64,000 nt of DNA from Chitinophaga fulva (GCF_012927205.1 NZ_JABBGC010000001.1:3596810-3660809), one strand, 5' to 3'; numbered from the stretch's first letter, positions 17,492 to 27,453 are shown. Translations and numbers: made by a program. Notes: generated by a model from the letters alone, not told the origin.

Positions 17492-19108
17492 TTATAACTG
17501 CAATGTTTCCGTGACGCCCGTTTCTTCCAGGAAGCGGGCGTCGTGCGATACGACGACCAGCGTACCCTGGTAGGCGGCGAATATCTGTGTCAGCATCTGG
17601 ATGTTGGTCAGGTCCAGGTTGTTGGTAGGTTCGTCCAGGATGATCATGTCGGGCGACTGGCTCCGGAGCGTCATACAACACAGCGCCAGCCGGAGTGTTT
17701 CCCCACCGCTTAGCGCGCTGCAGGATTTGTCCCAGTCATCGGGGCCAAAGAGAAACCTGACTAGCATGGTGTTGAGTTTTCCTTCATCCACTTTGATGTC
17801 ATTGTTGGCGGCGGCCTGTTGCCGGACCGTTTTGCTGCGGTCTATACTGCTGTAGTCCTGGTCCAGCACGAGGCTGCTGAATGGTGCTACGTATAGGCGT
17901 CCCTGTTGGGACGGCAGTTGCCCGGTGATGAGTTTGATGAGCGTTGATTTACCGCTGCCGTTATTCCCGGCAATCGCCAGCCGGTCGCCACTTTTGATGA
18001 TAAAATCAAGTGGTTGCGGCCATAAGGGTGTACCATCGGCATAAGCGTAATTGAGCGCTTCTGCCTGTACCAGTATTTTGCCTTTATGGCCGGGAGGCGT
18101 GGCAAAATGCCCTTTCATAATACGTGCCACCTGGTCGTTGGCAGAAGCTGCGTCCAGCGTAGCTTGCAGGCCTGCTACTTTTTCTGCATGCACCTCTTGT
18201 GTGCGGGCAGTGGTTTTGGCGGCCTGGTCCCTGCGGCCGTTCATCAGGATTTTCGGAATATTCCCTTCGGCGCGGCTTTTGTTTCCGCGTGAATTTTCGC
18301 GCTGCTGCCTTTCGGCAGCCTGCTGTTGCGCTGCCCGCGCCTCTTTCAGGGATTTCTCTGCATGGGCGATCTGTTGTTGCAGTGCGGCCGTCTCCTCAGC
18401 TTTTTTCTTTTCGTAGAAAGCATAGTTGCCGCCATACACCTGTAAACGTGCGTTGGACAGCTCCCAGATGGGGCTGCACAGTTCCAGCAGCTGCCGGTCG
18501 TGGCTCACGATCAGCAAGGATTTGCTGTTGCGCGTCACCCAATCGTATAGCTGTGACCGTGCGGCTTTGTCGAGGTGATTGGTAGGCTCGTCCAGCAGGA
18601 TGGCCGCAGGCGCGGTGAGATCGCTGCCGGCGAGGAACGCCCTTGTCTTTTCACCACCACTGAGTTGCGAGAAGGGCGCTGTCAGCGGGATGTGGGCGAT
18701 ATCCCAACGGGCAAACAGTTGTTCGCAGCGCTCCATAATATCCCAATCGTCGCCGAGGGCGTCGAAATGGGCTTCCTGCGTATCACCGGCGAGGATGGAC
18801 TGGAGCGCATGTATCCTGGCATCGATGCCCAGTACCTGGGCCACGGTGCGGTCGTTGAACTGTCCGAAGTGCTGCGGCACATAATATAACGGTGCGCTCC
18901 GCACAATCGTTCCGCTTTGCGGCGCCAGTTGGCCTGCCAGTATCTTCAGCAGGGTAGACTTGCCGGCGCCGTTGTCGCCGGTGATAGCGGCATGTTCGTT
19001 TTTGTCCAGTGTGAAATGCAGATCATCAAATAATACCCTGTTGGGCGGCAGTTGAAAATGGAGGTGTTGTGCGGTGAGTAGCATGCGTTTCGTTTGTTGT
19101 GTAAACAT
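17492..19108 (-). CDS. ABC-F family ATPase
   Basis: Soluble protein of 538 residues with two ATP-binding cassettes and no membrane segments. Cassette 1 has GDNGAGKSTLLK and LSGGEKTRAFLAG followed by ILLDEPTNHLD. Cassette 2 has GNNGSGKSTLIK and LSGGETLRLAL with IILDEPTNNLD. The linker near residues 240-320 is charged and Gln/Ala/Glu-rich, as in ABC-F proteins. Known members act on the ribosome in translation or protect it from antibiotics. Which role applies cannot be decided. Translation may begin at ATG 19084 (MLLTAQHLHF) instead of 19108. It converges on the amino-sugar operon with a 4-bp gap and no visible terminator. Confidence 0.92.
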   Translation of the reverse strand: MFTQQTKRMLLTAQHLHFQLPPNRVLFDDLHFTLDKNEHAAITGDNGAGKSTLLKILAGQLAPQSGTIVRSAPLYYVPQHFGQFNDRTVAQVLGIDARIHALQSILAGDTQEAHFDALGDDWDIMERCEQLFARWDIAHIPLTAPFSQLSGGEKTRAFLAGSDLTAPAAILLDEPTNHLDKAARSQLYDWVTRNSKSLLIVSHDRQLLELCSPIWELSNARLQVYGGNYAFYEKKKAEETAALQQQIAHAEKSLKEARAAQQQAAERQQRENSRGNKSRAEGNIPKILMNGRRDQAAKTTARTQEVHAEKVAGLQATLDAASANDQVARIMKGHFATPPGHKGKILVQAEALNYAYADGTPLWPQPLDFIIKSGDRLAIAGNNGSGKSTLIKLITGQLPSQQGRLYVAPFSSLVLDQDYSSIDRSKTVRQQAAANNDIKVDEGKLNTMLVRFLFGPDDWDKSCSALSGGETLRLALCCMTLRSQSPDMIILDEPTNNLDLTNIQMLTQIFAAYQGTLVVVSHDARFLEETGVTETLQL

Positions 19109-19320
19109 TAAGGTTCCGGGCGGCTGTGTGTGCTACTTGTTTCATGGGTTTAAATTTAGATACGAAAATAATCACCGGTAGGTACCGTGCGATTTGTTTA
19201 AATCAGAAAATAAATAATATGATGAAATGCTTGCTAGACGCAAGGTTCCGGAGCGGAACAGAAGATTATATGTGTGTGGGTAATTCTCACATGATGGGGC
19301 AAAGATACAATTTTCCCGGA

Positions 19321-20628
19321 TCAGGCCAAAGGAAATGACAGAAAAAACGAACAGCCCTTGTCTGGATTGTTCTGGAACCATATGCGGCCATGCTGGGCTG
19401 CCGTGTATTCGCTGCAGAGATACAGCCCCAGCCCGATGCCTTTTTCATTGCCGGTGCCGAAGGTAGAGCGGGCCTTCAGGGAAAAGATTTCCGGAACCCG
19501 TTTGGGGTCTATGCCGGTACCGGTATCACGGATCATGATCAGGCACTGCTGGTTTTCCTGGTGGGCCTCCAGTGTGATCTGGCCGCCGGGAGCGGTGAAC
19601 TTGATGGCGTTGCCCACCAGGTTGCGGATGATCAGCTGCAGCATGTTGAGGTCGGCCATGGCCGTGAGGTTTTTATCAATGTCTGTGGTGAGGTGCAACC
19701 GTTTATTGGTGATAAAAGTAGTGTGTATGTCCAGCACCGGCATGGCGGCTTTATAAACATTCACCGGCGCCAGATGTACGGTGAGCCCCTGCAACTGGCT
19801 CTTGGACCACAGCAGCATGTTGTACAGCATGTCCTGCGTATTGTTGACCATCAGCAACAGCTCTGCTTCCAGCTGTAACTTTTGCTCAGGCGGCAGCTGG
19901 ATGTCTTTCATTAATTCAAGATAAGATTGTATGGAGGCCATCGGGCTGCGCAGGTCGTGGGAGATGATGGAAAACAGTTTGTTCTTTTCTGTATTCAGCA
20001 CTTCCAGCACCCTGGTCTTTTCTTCCCTTTGTTGTTTCTCGCGGTTATACGCATTTTTCAGGTAGATGGTACCAAAGAAGATCACCAGCACGCTGGTGAG
20101 ATAGGTAGCGGAGAGGTCCACTATTTTCGACTCACGGTCCGCGTACATATTAGGCACCAGCTCCGGGCGATAGTACTCGATAAGAATAATGGCTGCCACC
20201 AGCAGCAGGTTGAAGATCAGCCATACTACGTACTGCCCGCGGGGCGCCACGATCATCACCAGGAAGAAGGTGAGGGTAAAGGTCATCAGGCTGGCACCGG
20301 AAATACCAGAGCTGACGAAATATATCCAGGCAAACAATAAATTGACCAGTACTACGGTGATGGCTATACTGAGCGCGGAACGGTTTTTAAAACGGGAAAG
20401 GTAATACAGGCCTGCTAATGCCAATAGCAGCAACCCGAATATGATCCCGGTCATTTTGAGGCCGGTGAAATAATTGAAAGGGGCCTGTACAACGCTTACC
20501 ACCATGGCAAGCAGGCACATAGAGTTAAAAATGCGATTTTCCAGGGTTACTTGTTCTGGTGGGCCAACAAGGTATAATAGTTTCTCTCGCAGTTGCTTTG
20601 TAAAGTCAATTCTCATAGATGATGGCAT
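19321..20628 (-). CDS. Membrane-bound sensor histidine kinase
   Basis: 435 residues. About six hydrophobic helices fill residues about 30-190. A HisKA domain follows with the phospho-acceptor in LFSIISHDLRSPMASIQ, and an HATPase domain with NLVGNAIKFTAPGG, IMIRDTGTGIDP and KGIGLGLYLCSEY. There is no receiver domain and no partner regulator next to it. ATG 20616 (MRIDFTKQLREK) is an alternative start. The input helices resemble no named sensor. Its signal is unknown; the nearest response regulator in the window is the single-domain protein at 27384. Confidence 0.88.
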   Translation of the reverse strand: MPSSMRIDFTKQLREKLLYLVGPPEQVTLENRIFNSMCLLAMVVSVVQAPFNYFTGLKMTGIIFGLLLLALAGLYYLSRFKNRSALSIAITVVLVNLLFAWIYFVSSGISGASLMTFTLTFFLVMIVAPRGQYVVWLIFNLLLVAAIILIEYYRPELVPNMYADRESKIVDLSATYLTSVLVIFFGTIYLKNAYNREKQQREEKTRVLEVLNTEKNKLFSIISHDLRSPMASIQSYLELMKDIQLPPEQKLQLEAELLLMVNNTQDMLYNMLLWSKSQLQGLTVHLAPVNVYKAAMPVLDIHTTFITNKRLHLTTDIDKNLTAMADLNMLQLIIRNLVGNAIKFTAPGGQITLEAHQENQQCLIMIRDTGTGIDPKRVPEIFSLKARSTFGTGNEKGIGLGLYLCSEYTAAQHGRIWFQNNPDKGCSFFLSFPLA

Positions 20629-20791
20629 GTGGCAAAGCTAAAAATAAATAGCAGGATAGAATTGGTCTACCTCAAATCTCCAAACTGGACTAATTAAAAA
20701 TAGCAGCATAATGTGAAATTTACAATACTAAAAAGCGTACCATATTTTTAAAAGGGTTCAGCGAATCACTTAAAGAAACTAAGAAAGGAGA

Positions 20792-22003
20792 ATGTTATCG
20801 AAGATTACGCAGACCTACCGGTCCTCATTTAGTGGACTGAGCAGGGAGACCTGGCTACTGAGCCTGGTGATATTGATTAACCGTACGGGGACCATGGTGG
20901 CGCCGTTTCTGAGTATTTATCTCACGAAGAGCCTGCACCGCGACATTGCCGACGCCGGCCTTATTATTACCTTGTTTGGGGTAGGCGCTGTACTGGGATC
21001 GCTGGCCAGCGGTTACTTTATTGATAAACTGGGTTTCCGGGCCGTTCAGATTTTTACTTCCATTGCCGGTGGTATGTTGTTCATCACCTTTGGCTATATC
21101 TCGAATTTTTCCGTCCTCTGTGGGATGACGGTCGTACTGAGTTTTGTGGCAGAAGCCTTCCGGCCTGCCAACGGGGCTGCTATTGCTGCCTATTCCAAAC
21201 CGGAGAACCTGACCCGTTCCTATTCGCTCAACCGTTTTGCGATGAACCTTGGCTGGGCGCTTGGCAGTTCTATCGGCGGTATTCTCGCAGCCATCAACTA
21301 TCACCTGTTGTTCTGGGTAGAAGGTGGTGTGTATATGCTGGTGGGCCTGTTGATCACCTTTTTATTGCCGGCTTACAAAGGAACGCCGCGCACAGCTGCT
21401 GTCAAAAATATTCCCCGGGAACTACCCATCTGGAAAGATCCTTTCCTGTTCCGTTTCCTGATCTGGGTGACGATATACACGGCCTCCTTCGGTCTTATTT
21501 TCCGCCTTGTGCCGATCTACTGGAAAAACGACTGGCATATGAATGAATCGTTGATAGGGTTGTTGCTGGGCGTAAATGGTGTTATCATCGCCTTGTTTGA
21601 AATGGTGCTGGTAAGACGCTGGGAGAACCGTAAATCATCGCTGTACTATATTGTAGGCGGTGTGGTGGTAACAGCCATTGGTTACCTGTTCTTCCTGGTG
21701 CCACCTGTGGTACCGGTCATATTTGCTTTCCTGGGTGTTGTGTTTTTTACTGTCGGGGAGATGATGGCGTTTCCTTTTATCAACGCGGTGATCATGGGCC
21801 GCTCCAACGATACCAACAGAGGGCGTTATGCGGCAGCATATGCATTGACCTGGTCGGTGGCGCAGGTGATAGGACCGGGTGGCGGCGCGCTGGTAGCGGA
21901 ACGTTGGGGCTTTGTGATGTTGTGGTCCATACTGGTCGTTGTTTGTATCATCTGTGCGGTGGGGTTGTGGCGTTTGTCCCTGAAAAAGGCCGTGGCAGCT
22001 TGA
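20792..22003 (+). CDS. MFS transporter, drug-efflux-like
   Basis: Inner-membrane protein of 403 residues with about twelve helices. The N-terminus (LVILINRTGTMVAPFLSIYL) and the loop GSLASGYFIDKLGFRAVQ carry the major facilitator signature between helices 2 and 3. The overall pattern is that of the DHA1-type efflux group, but the substrate is unknown. Unusually for this window an AGGAG run lies at 20786-20790, only one base before the ATG, too close to act as a normal ribosome site. It is a single gene between divergent and downstream kinase genes. Confidence 0.85.
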   Translation: MLSKITQTYRSSFSGLSRETWLLSLVILINRTGTMVAPFLSIYLTKSLHRDIADAGLIITLFGVGAVLGSLASGYFIDKLGFRAVQIFTSIAGGMLFITFGYISNFSVLCGMTVVLSFVAEAFRPANGAAIAAYSKPENLTRSYSLNRFAMNLGWALGSSIGGILAAINYHLLFWVEGGVYMLVGLLITFLLPAYKGTPRTAAVKNIPRELPIWKDPFLFRFLIWVTIYTASFGLIFRLVPIYWKNDWHMNESLIGLLLGVNGVIIALFEMVLVRRWENRKSSLYYIVGGVVVTAIGYLFFLVPPVVPVIFAFLGVVFFTVGEMMAFPFINAVIMGRSNDTNRGRYAAAYALTWSVAQVIGPGGGALVAERWGFVMLWSILVVVCIICAVGLWRLSLKKAVAA

Positions 22004-22075
22004 TCCATAACCATTTCGTGTGAGGGGCACCATTTAAATCCTTATATTTATAGCGGATTTAAACGAATATCGCCA

Positions 22076-25000
22076 ATGGCCATTGTTGATACAGTTAATG
22101 CGGACAGATATCCTTTTCTTGCCGGTGGTGGTGAAACCGGCGCCCTGATCCGTAACTATCCCTGGGAACAAACATCGATTGGTGCGGTTGACAAATGGCC
22201 ACAAAGCTTGAAAACCTGTTTGAGGATCATCCTCACTTCCAGTCAGCCCATGTTTGTATGGTGGGGCCCCGAACTGCTCAATTTTTACAATGATGCTTAC
22301 CGCGCCATTGTTGGCGGCAAACATCCGGCGTGCCTCGGCCAGCCGGCTCGTACGGTATGGTCGGAGATATGGGACCAGATCGCGCCCCGCGTGGAACAAT
22401 GCCTTACCAATAATGAAGGTACCTACGACGAAGCGCTGTTGCTGATCATGGAGCGCAACGGTTATCCGGAAGAAACCTACTACACTTTTTCGTATAGCCC
22501 TATTCCCGGTGATAATGGGCTGCCCGAAGGCATCCTGTGCGCCAACACCGACGATACGGACCGTATCGTATCTGCCCGCCAGATGCGTACACTGAAAGAC
22601 CTCGCGCGGTTTAATCTCAACAGTAAACGGATACAGGACGTCTATACCAACAGTCTCCTGGCTTTACAGGAGAACCGGTATGATTTCCCTTTTGCTTTTT
22701 TTTATACGATAGACCAGGACATTCATCACCTGAAAGGCTATACGGTCAATGATCTGCCCGGGAATATATTTCCCCGTGAGACCAGTAGTGCAGATGAAAC
22801 ATTGTTCTGGCCACTGGCTGATACCCTTCGGCTCAACAGGCCCGTGCTGGTGGAACACCTGCGCAGCAAAGCCGGGCGGCTGCCTGCCGGTGAATGGAAA
22901 CTGCCGCCGGACCAGGCGTTGGTAGTGCCTGTACTGCATAACAACTCCGGGGCGCCATACGGGCTGCTGGTCATCGGCCTGAACCCTCACCGGCAGCTCG
23001 ACGAAAAGTACCAGGCTTTTTTTCAACTGGTGGCCGATCATATTGGTGCCGCCATCGCCAGTACCAGGGCTTATGAGGAAGAGCAGCAGCGCGTTAACTC
23101 CCTGATGGAGATAGACCGGGCCAAAACCATTTTCTTCAGTAACATCAGCCATGAATTCAGAACGCCGCTGTCCCTCATGCTGGGACCGCTGGAAGATATG
23201 CTGGGCCGGGCAGATCAGCTGCCAGCTGGTGTGACGGAAGAATTGCAGCTGGCGCAGCGTAACACCCGGCGCCTGCTGAAACTGGTTAATTCCCTGCTGG
23301 ATTTTTCCAGTATCGAAGCCGGCAGGATGCAGGCCAGTTACGCTCCTGTGGACATAGTGGCGCTCACCCGTGATCTTGTCAGCAACTTTGAACCTGCCAT
23401 CAGCAAAGCCGGCGTTACACTTGTAACAGACTATGAGCATCCTTCGCAGCCTGTGTATGTGGACAGCGACATGTGGGAGAAGATCGTACTGAACCTCGTT
23501 TCCAATGCTTTTAAATATACGCTGGAAGGAAAGATCAGCGTCAGCTTGCGGGAGTATGCCGATCATGTGGAGTTGATCGTAGAAGATACGGGCGTGGGTA
23601 TTCCACCGCAGGAGCTGCCGCATCTTTTTGAACGTTTTCACCGGGTGTACAATAGAAACGGCCGTAGCCAGGAAGGGACCGGAATTGGCCTTTCGCTGGT
23701 CAATGAGCTGGTGAAGCTCCATGGTGGCGCTATAGAGGTCAGCAGCCGGGAAGGCGAGGGGACAATATTTACTATCAGTATACCAGTAGGCCATGCTCAT
23801 CTGCCGGAAGATAAAGTCACACACCATACCGGCTCTGCCAGTTCAGACAGCCGGCATGCCTTTGTGGAAGAGGCTTCCCGCTGGGATGACCCTGTCCTTC
23901 AGCAAACGCAACATCAGCAGGATGGGAAGCCCTACATCCTGTTGGCCGATGACAATGCAGATATGCGGGAGTACATCCGGAAGCTGCTTGGTGACCGCTA
24001 CGAAGTTGTCACCGTCAGAGATGGCGCTGCCGCACTGGAGGCTGTTGCGCGCCGCCTGCCCGACCTGGTGATCAGTGATGTAATGATGCCGCTGATAGAT
24101 GGTTTTGCGCTGGTGAAACTATTGAAACAAAACCCGGCCACCATGCACCTGCCGGTACTGCTCTTGTCGGCCAGGGCCGGCGAAGAAGCGACCGTGGAAG
24201 GGCTGGCAGCCGGTGCTGATGATTATCTGGCCAAACCTTTTTCCTCCAGGGAACTGATGTCCCGGGTAGATGCCAATGTCAATACAGCAAAAGCCAGGAA
24301 CTATGTGGCCAGCCAGTTGCGCGACCTGTTCCGGCAGGCGCCCACAGCCATTTTGTTGTTGCATGGGCCGGACCATATCGTGGAACTGGCCAACAGCCGT
24401 TATCTCGAAACGGTGGGCATGGAAGAAAACGAAATGGTGGGTAAATCGCTGCTGGAAATTGTACCGGCGTTGCATAACAACGGATACCGGGAAATACTGG
24501 ACAAAGTGTTGCATACCGGTGAGCCCTATGAAGGCAACGCGCAGGAATTAACGTTTATCCGTCAGCGTAATCACATCAAACAATATTTTAATTATGTGCT
24601 GCACCCCGTGCGGGACTACAACGGTGGTATTACCGGCATCATGATGGTGGCGGTAGAGGTGACTGAACAGGTATATGCCTTGCGAAGAGCGGAAAACAGT
24701 GAACGGTACTATCGCCATCTCTTACAGGGGCTGCCTGCCGCCATTTACACTTGCGACGCGGATGGCCGCATCCTCTGGTATAATGAAGCGGCAGTGTCTT
24801 TATGGGGGCGTAAGCCCGTTATCGGCAAGGATATGTGGTGTGGTTCCTGGAAAATTTTTAATATCGATGGCGTTACGCCTGTTCCGCTGGACACCTGTCC
24901 GATGGCTATCGCATTGCAGACAGGTGAAACGATCCGCGATACAGAGATTATCGTGGAGAGGCCGGATGGCACCCGCAGGCATGTGCAGCCATACCCGGAC

Positions 25001-26272
25001 CCTATCCTTGATGAACAGGGACGTATAACCGGTGCCGTTAATATGCTGATTGATATTACCGAACTAAGGGCCGCACAAATACATATGGCCCGGCTGGCCG
25101 CTATCGTGCAAGGCTCTGACGATGCTATCATCAGTAAAACGCTCGATGGTATCATCACCACCTGGAACCCCGGTGCGGAGAAACTCTTTGGTTATACCAG
25201 TGAAGAAGCTATCGGGCAATCGATCCTGCTACTGATACCGGAAGACCGTACGCAGGAAGAGCAGGCAATCGTGGACCGGTTGAGAAAGGGGATCGTGGTT
25301 GATCACTTTGAAACCAAACGCAGGACAAAAGATGGCCGCCTGCTGGACATCTCCCTGACAGTATCTCCGCTGAGAGATGCGCAGGGGCGTATTATAGGGG
25401 CATCTAAAATAGCCCGCGATATCACTGAACAGAAAAAACTGTTCTCCGCCCTTCAGGAAAGTGAAGCACGTTATATGCAGGTGGCGCAGGAAATGGAGAT
25501 GATTGTAGCGCAACGTACGTTGGAGTTGACAGAAGCCAATTATTACCTGGAACGGTCCAACAAGGAACTGGAACAGTTTGCGTTTGTGACCAGCCATGAC
25601 TTGCAGGAGCCGCTGCGTAAAATCCATACGTTCGCCGGACTGCTTAGTGACTCCACACAGGGTATGCTCAGCGATACCGGCAAATTGTATGTTGAAAAGA
25701 TGATGATCAGCGCCCGGCGCATGTCGCAGCTGATACATGATCTGCTGAACTTCTCCCGCCTCAACCGTGCCGATGATCCGTTTGTGGCCACCGATCTCAA
25801 TGAGGTGATGATACATGTGCTCAATGATTTTGAAGTGATGGTGGGGCAGAAAAAAGCTTCGGTGACCATTGACCTGCTGCCGGTCATACCGGCTGTGCCG
25901 TTGCAGATGAACCAGTTGTTGTACAACCTGCTCGGCAATGCACTGAAGTTCACCTCGGAAGACCGTGACCCGGAAATCCACGTCAGCGCGCGATTGCTGA
26001 CACCGGAGGACTTTGCCGTTTATCCTGAACTGGATATCAACCGCAGTTATTATGAGATCTCTGTAAAAGATAACGGTATCGGTTTTAGCCAGGTGTATGA
26101 GGACAAAATCTTTCAGATTTTCCAGCGTCTCAACAACCGCACCGCTTATGAAGGTACCGGCATTGGACTGGCGTTGTGCAACAAGATCGCCATCAACCAC
26201 AAGGGTTGTATCCGTGCATTGGGCATTCCCGGCGAGGGTGCCGTTTTTAACGTTGTTTTACCTGCCATGTAA
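22076..26272 (+). CDS. Hybrid sensor kinase with two kinase cores, receiver and PAS domains
   Basis: Soluble 1398-residue signalling protein without membrane helices. Order: PAS-like domain (about 20-170), GAF-like domain (185-345), HisKA with His359 in ISHEFRTPLSLM, HATPase to about 585, receiver (618-740) with Asp625-Asp626 and phospho-acceptor Asp668 in VISDVMMP, three PAS domains (about 750-870, 875-1000, 1005-1130), then a second HisKA with His1174 in SHDLQEPLRK and a second HATPase to the end. The second kinase is of the bacteriophytochrome-like type. Two kinase cores in one chain are uncommon. The stop is followed by a pyrophosphatase-like gene, and a single-domain response regulator is 0.7 kb away on the other strand. 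Confidence 0.92.
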   Translation: MAIVDTVNADRYPFLAGGGETGALIRNYPWEQTSIGAVDKWPQSLKTCLRIILTSSQPMFVWWGPELLNFYNDAYRAIVGGKHPACLGQPARTVWSEIWDQIAPRVEQCLTNNEGTYDEALLLIMERNGYPEETYYTFSYSPIPGDNGLPEGILCANTDDTDRIVSARQMRTLKDLARFNLNSKRIQDVYTNSLLALQENRYDFPFAFFYTIDQDIHHLKGYTVNDLPGNIFPRETSSADETLFWPLADTLRLNRPVLVEHLRSKAGRLPAGEWKLPPDQALVVPVLHNNSGAPYGLLVIGLNPHRQLDEKYQAFFQLVADHIGAAIASTRAYEEEQQRVNSLMEIDRAKTIFFSNISHEFRTPLSLMLGPLEDMLGRADQLPAGVTEELQLAQRNTRRLLKLVNSLLDFSSIEAGRMQASYAPVDIVALTRDLVSNFEPAISKAGVTLVTDYEHPSQPVYVDSDMWEKIVLNLVSNAFKYTLEGKISVSLREYADHVELIVEDTGVGIPPQELPHLFERFHRVYNRNGRSQEGTGIGLSLVNELVKLHGGAIEVSSREGEGTIFTISIPVGHAHLPEDKVTHHTGSASSDSRHAFVEEASRWDDPVLQQTQHQQDGKPYILLADDNADMREYIRKLLGDRYEVVTVRDGAAALEAVARRLPDLVISDVMMPLIDGFALVKLLKQNPATMHLPVLLLSARAGEEATVEGLAAGADDYLAKPFSSRELMSRVDANVNTAKARNYVASQLRDLFRQAPTAILLLHGPDHIVELANSRYLETVGMEENEMVGKSLLEIVPALHNNGYREILDKVLHTGEPYEGNAQELTFIRQRNHIKQYFNYVLHPVRDYNGGITGIMMVAVEVTEQVYALRRAENSERYYRHLLQGLPAAIYTCDADGRILWYNEAAVSLWGRKPVIGKDMWCGSWKIFNIDGVTPVPLDTCPMAIALQTGETIRDTEIIVERPDGTRRHVQPYPDPILDEQGRITGAVNMLIDITELRAAQIHMARLAAIVQGSDDAIISKTLDGIITTWNPGAEKLFGYTSEEAIGQSILLLIPEDRTQEEQAIVDRLRKGIVVDHFETKRRTKDGRLLDISLTVSPLRDAQGRIIGASKIARDITEQKKLFSALQESEARYMQVAQEMEMIVAQRTLELTEANYYLERSNKELEQFAFVTSHDLQEPLRKIHTFAGLLSDSTQGMLSDTGKLYVEKMMISARRMSQLIHDLLNFSRLNRADDPFVATDLNEVMIHVLNDFEVMVGQKKASVTIDLLPVIPAVPLQMNQLLYNLLGNALKFTSEDRDPEIHVSARLLTPEDFAVYPELDINRSYYEISVKDNGIGFSQVYEDKIFQIFQRLNNRTAYEGTGIGLALCNKIAINHKGCIRALGIPGEGAVFNVVLPAM

Positions 26273-26370
26273 ATAATTAACCCAGCCTCCTTCGATTGGT
26301 ACTTTTTTTGATCGATGCAGCTGTCCGCCTATTTATCTCTTTTATCGTTGACCAGGTTAATTGCGTATTC

Positions 26371-26844
26371 ATGATTATAAAAGAGCTGCATGTGGTGATT
26401 GAAACACCCAAAGGGAGCAGTGAAAAATATGATTTCGATCCGGCATCGCGTTTCTTTGTACTGAGCGAGGCATTGCCTGCCGGCATGATGTTCCCGTTTG
26501 ACATGGGTTTTATTCCCGGCACCAGAGCGGAAGACGGAAACCCGCTGAATGTGATGGTATTGTCTGAATTCAAAACTTTTACCGGCTGTATGATTAAATG
26601 CCGGTTAATCGGCGCTATTAAGGCTGTCGTATATGAACCTGATGGTGCGCAGGTACGGATGGACCGGTATATTGCGGTGCCGTTTTTGTCAAGGGTGTAT
26701 AAGGAGCTGGACGTGGTGCCGGATAAACTGGTGCGGGAATTGGAGAGTTTCTTTGTCGCTTACCACACACTGGAAGGCAGGCTGTTCAAGCCAGCCGGCT
26801 ACCTGGATGCGGCCCCTGCATATGAGCAGATAAAATTCGTCTGA
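26371..26844 (+). CDS. Inorganic pyrophosphatase-like protein with altered active site
   Basis: 157 residues from ATG 26371; the frame is open upstream to 26296 but the family match begins here (MIIKELHVVIETPKGSSEKY). It follows the type I pyrophosphatase pattern, with K19 and FPFDMGFIPGTRAEDG. The catalytic DGDPxDV block reads DGNPLNV (Asn57 and Asn60 where Asp is usual), the tyrosine of the YPxNYG block is Met45, and the arginine of the FVDR position is missing. Metal-dependent pyrophosphate hydrolysis is therefore doubtful. It could be a degenerate enzyme with a regulatory role. Its role next to the hybrid kinase is unknown. Confidence 0.8.
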   Translation: MIIKELHVVIETPKGSSEKYDFDPASRFFVLSEALPAGMMFPFDMGFIPGTRAEDGNPLNVMVLSEFKTFTGCMIKCRLIGAIKAVVYEPDGAQVRMDRYIAVPFLSRVYKELDVVPDKLVRELESFFVAYHTLEGRLFKPAGYLDAAPAYEQIKFV

Positions 26845-26858
26845 TATGGATATCGCTG

Positions 26859-26984
26859 ATGTGGCTTCTTGGTCTGATGGAAAGTCTCAGGCTGGAGACA
26901 AAACAGGACGCACTGGAAAAGATAGAGGAGGCGTATATGGAAACAAACGGGAGGATCAGTTTCCTGCTGAAGAAGGTTATTTAA
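26859..26984 (+). CDS. Possible 41-residue small protein
   Basis: Small frame starting 15 bp after the pyrophosphatase-like stop, ending at 26984 and overlapping by 8 bp the end of the response-regulator gene on the other strand. The product starts MWLLGLMESLRLETKQ and continues as a charged helical segment ending FLLKKVI. Composition is protein-like and codons resemble the neighbours. No homolog is known to me. It may start instead at the ATG 26877 (35 residues), or be chance. Confidence 0.35.
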   Translation: MWLLGLMESLRLETKQDALEKIEEAYMETNGRISFLLKKVI

Positions 26985-27384
26985 AACACCTGTGCCATCT
27001 TTCTTCCAGCACATCTTTCAAAATACGGCAAAGGGCATCAAAAGAATCCGGTTTGGTGAGGAACATGCGGGCGCCCAGCGCCATGGATTCCTGTACATCT
27101 TCCACCATATCGGAAGTACTGAGTATCACCACTTTGGTGATGCTTCTGTGAATGAGTTTCCCCAATTCCTGCAAACATTCCTTGCCGTTCATCATCGGCA
27201 TGTTCATATCCAGAAATATATAATCCGGATTGACAATCTTTTTAGTGAAAAGCATATCAATAGCCTGGATACCGCTTTCGCAGTAATGGGTCTCCACATC
27301 GGGCGAGACTTTTTTGATGGCTTCACTGAAGAAAATCCTGTCATCAGCGTCATCATCGATGACCAGGACGGTGTGTGGCTTCAT
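26977..27384 (-). CDS. Single-domain response regulator (CheY-like)
   Basis: 135 residues, a receiver domain only. DDDADDR at the N-terminus supplies the acidic pocket, the phospho-acceptor is in YIFLDMNMPMMNGKE, Ser/Thr in VVILSTSD, and the lysine in FLTKPDSFDALCRIL. There is no output domain, so it would act by protein contact or phosphorelay. It lies opposite the hybrid kinase group, and one of the kinases nearby is a plausible partner. A possible promoter is at 27421-27453. Confidence 0.9.
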   Translation of the reverse strand: MKPHTVLVIDDDADDRIFFSEAIKKVSPDVETHYCESGIQAIDMLFTKKIVNPDYIFLDMNMPMMNGKECLQELGKLIHRSITKVVILSTSDMVEDVQESMALGARMFLTKPDSFDALCRILKDVLEERWHRCFK

Positions 27385-27420
27385 ATAAGATGGTTAAATC
27401 AGGTTTACAAATGAAAAATT

Positions 27421-27453
27421 ACAATCTAAATTTCTCAGTTTGATGTTTTCAAA
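27421..27453 (-). promoter_or_regulatory. Possible promoter of the response regulator gene
   Basis: On the minus strand TTTG (27453-27450) is followed after 21 bases by TAGATTGT (27428-27421), a partial match to the Bacteroidota pattern, about 37 bp before the ATG at 27384. Confidence 0.3.

Noticed and set aside
22664..23827. Long minus-strand frame opposite the hybrid kinase
   Set aside because: Shadow of a well-supported gene; no domain in the product.
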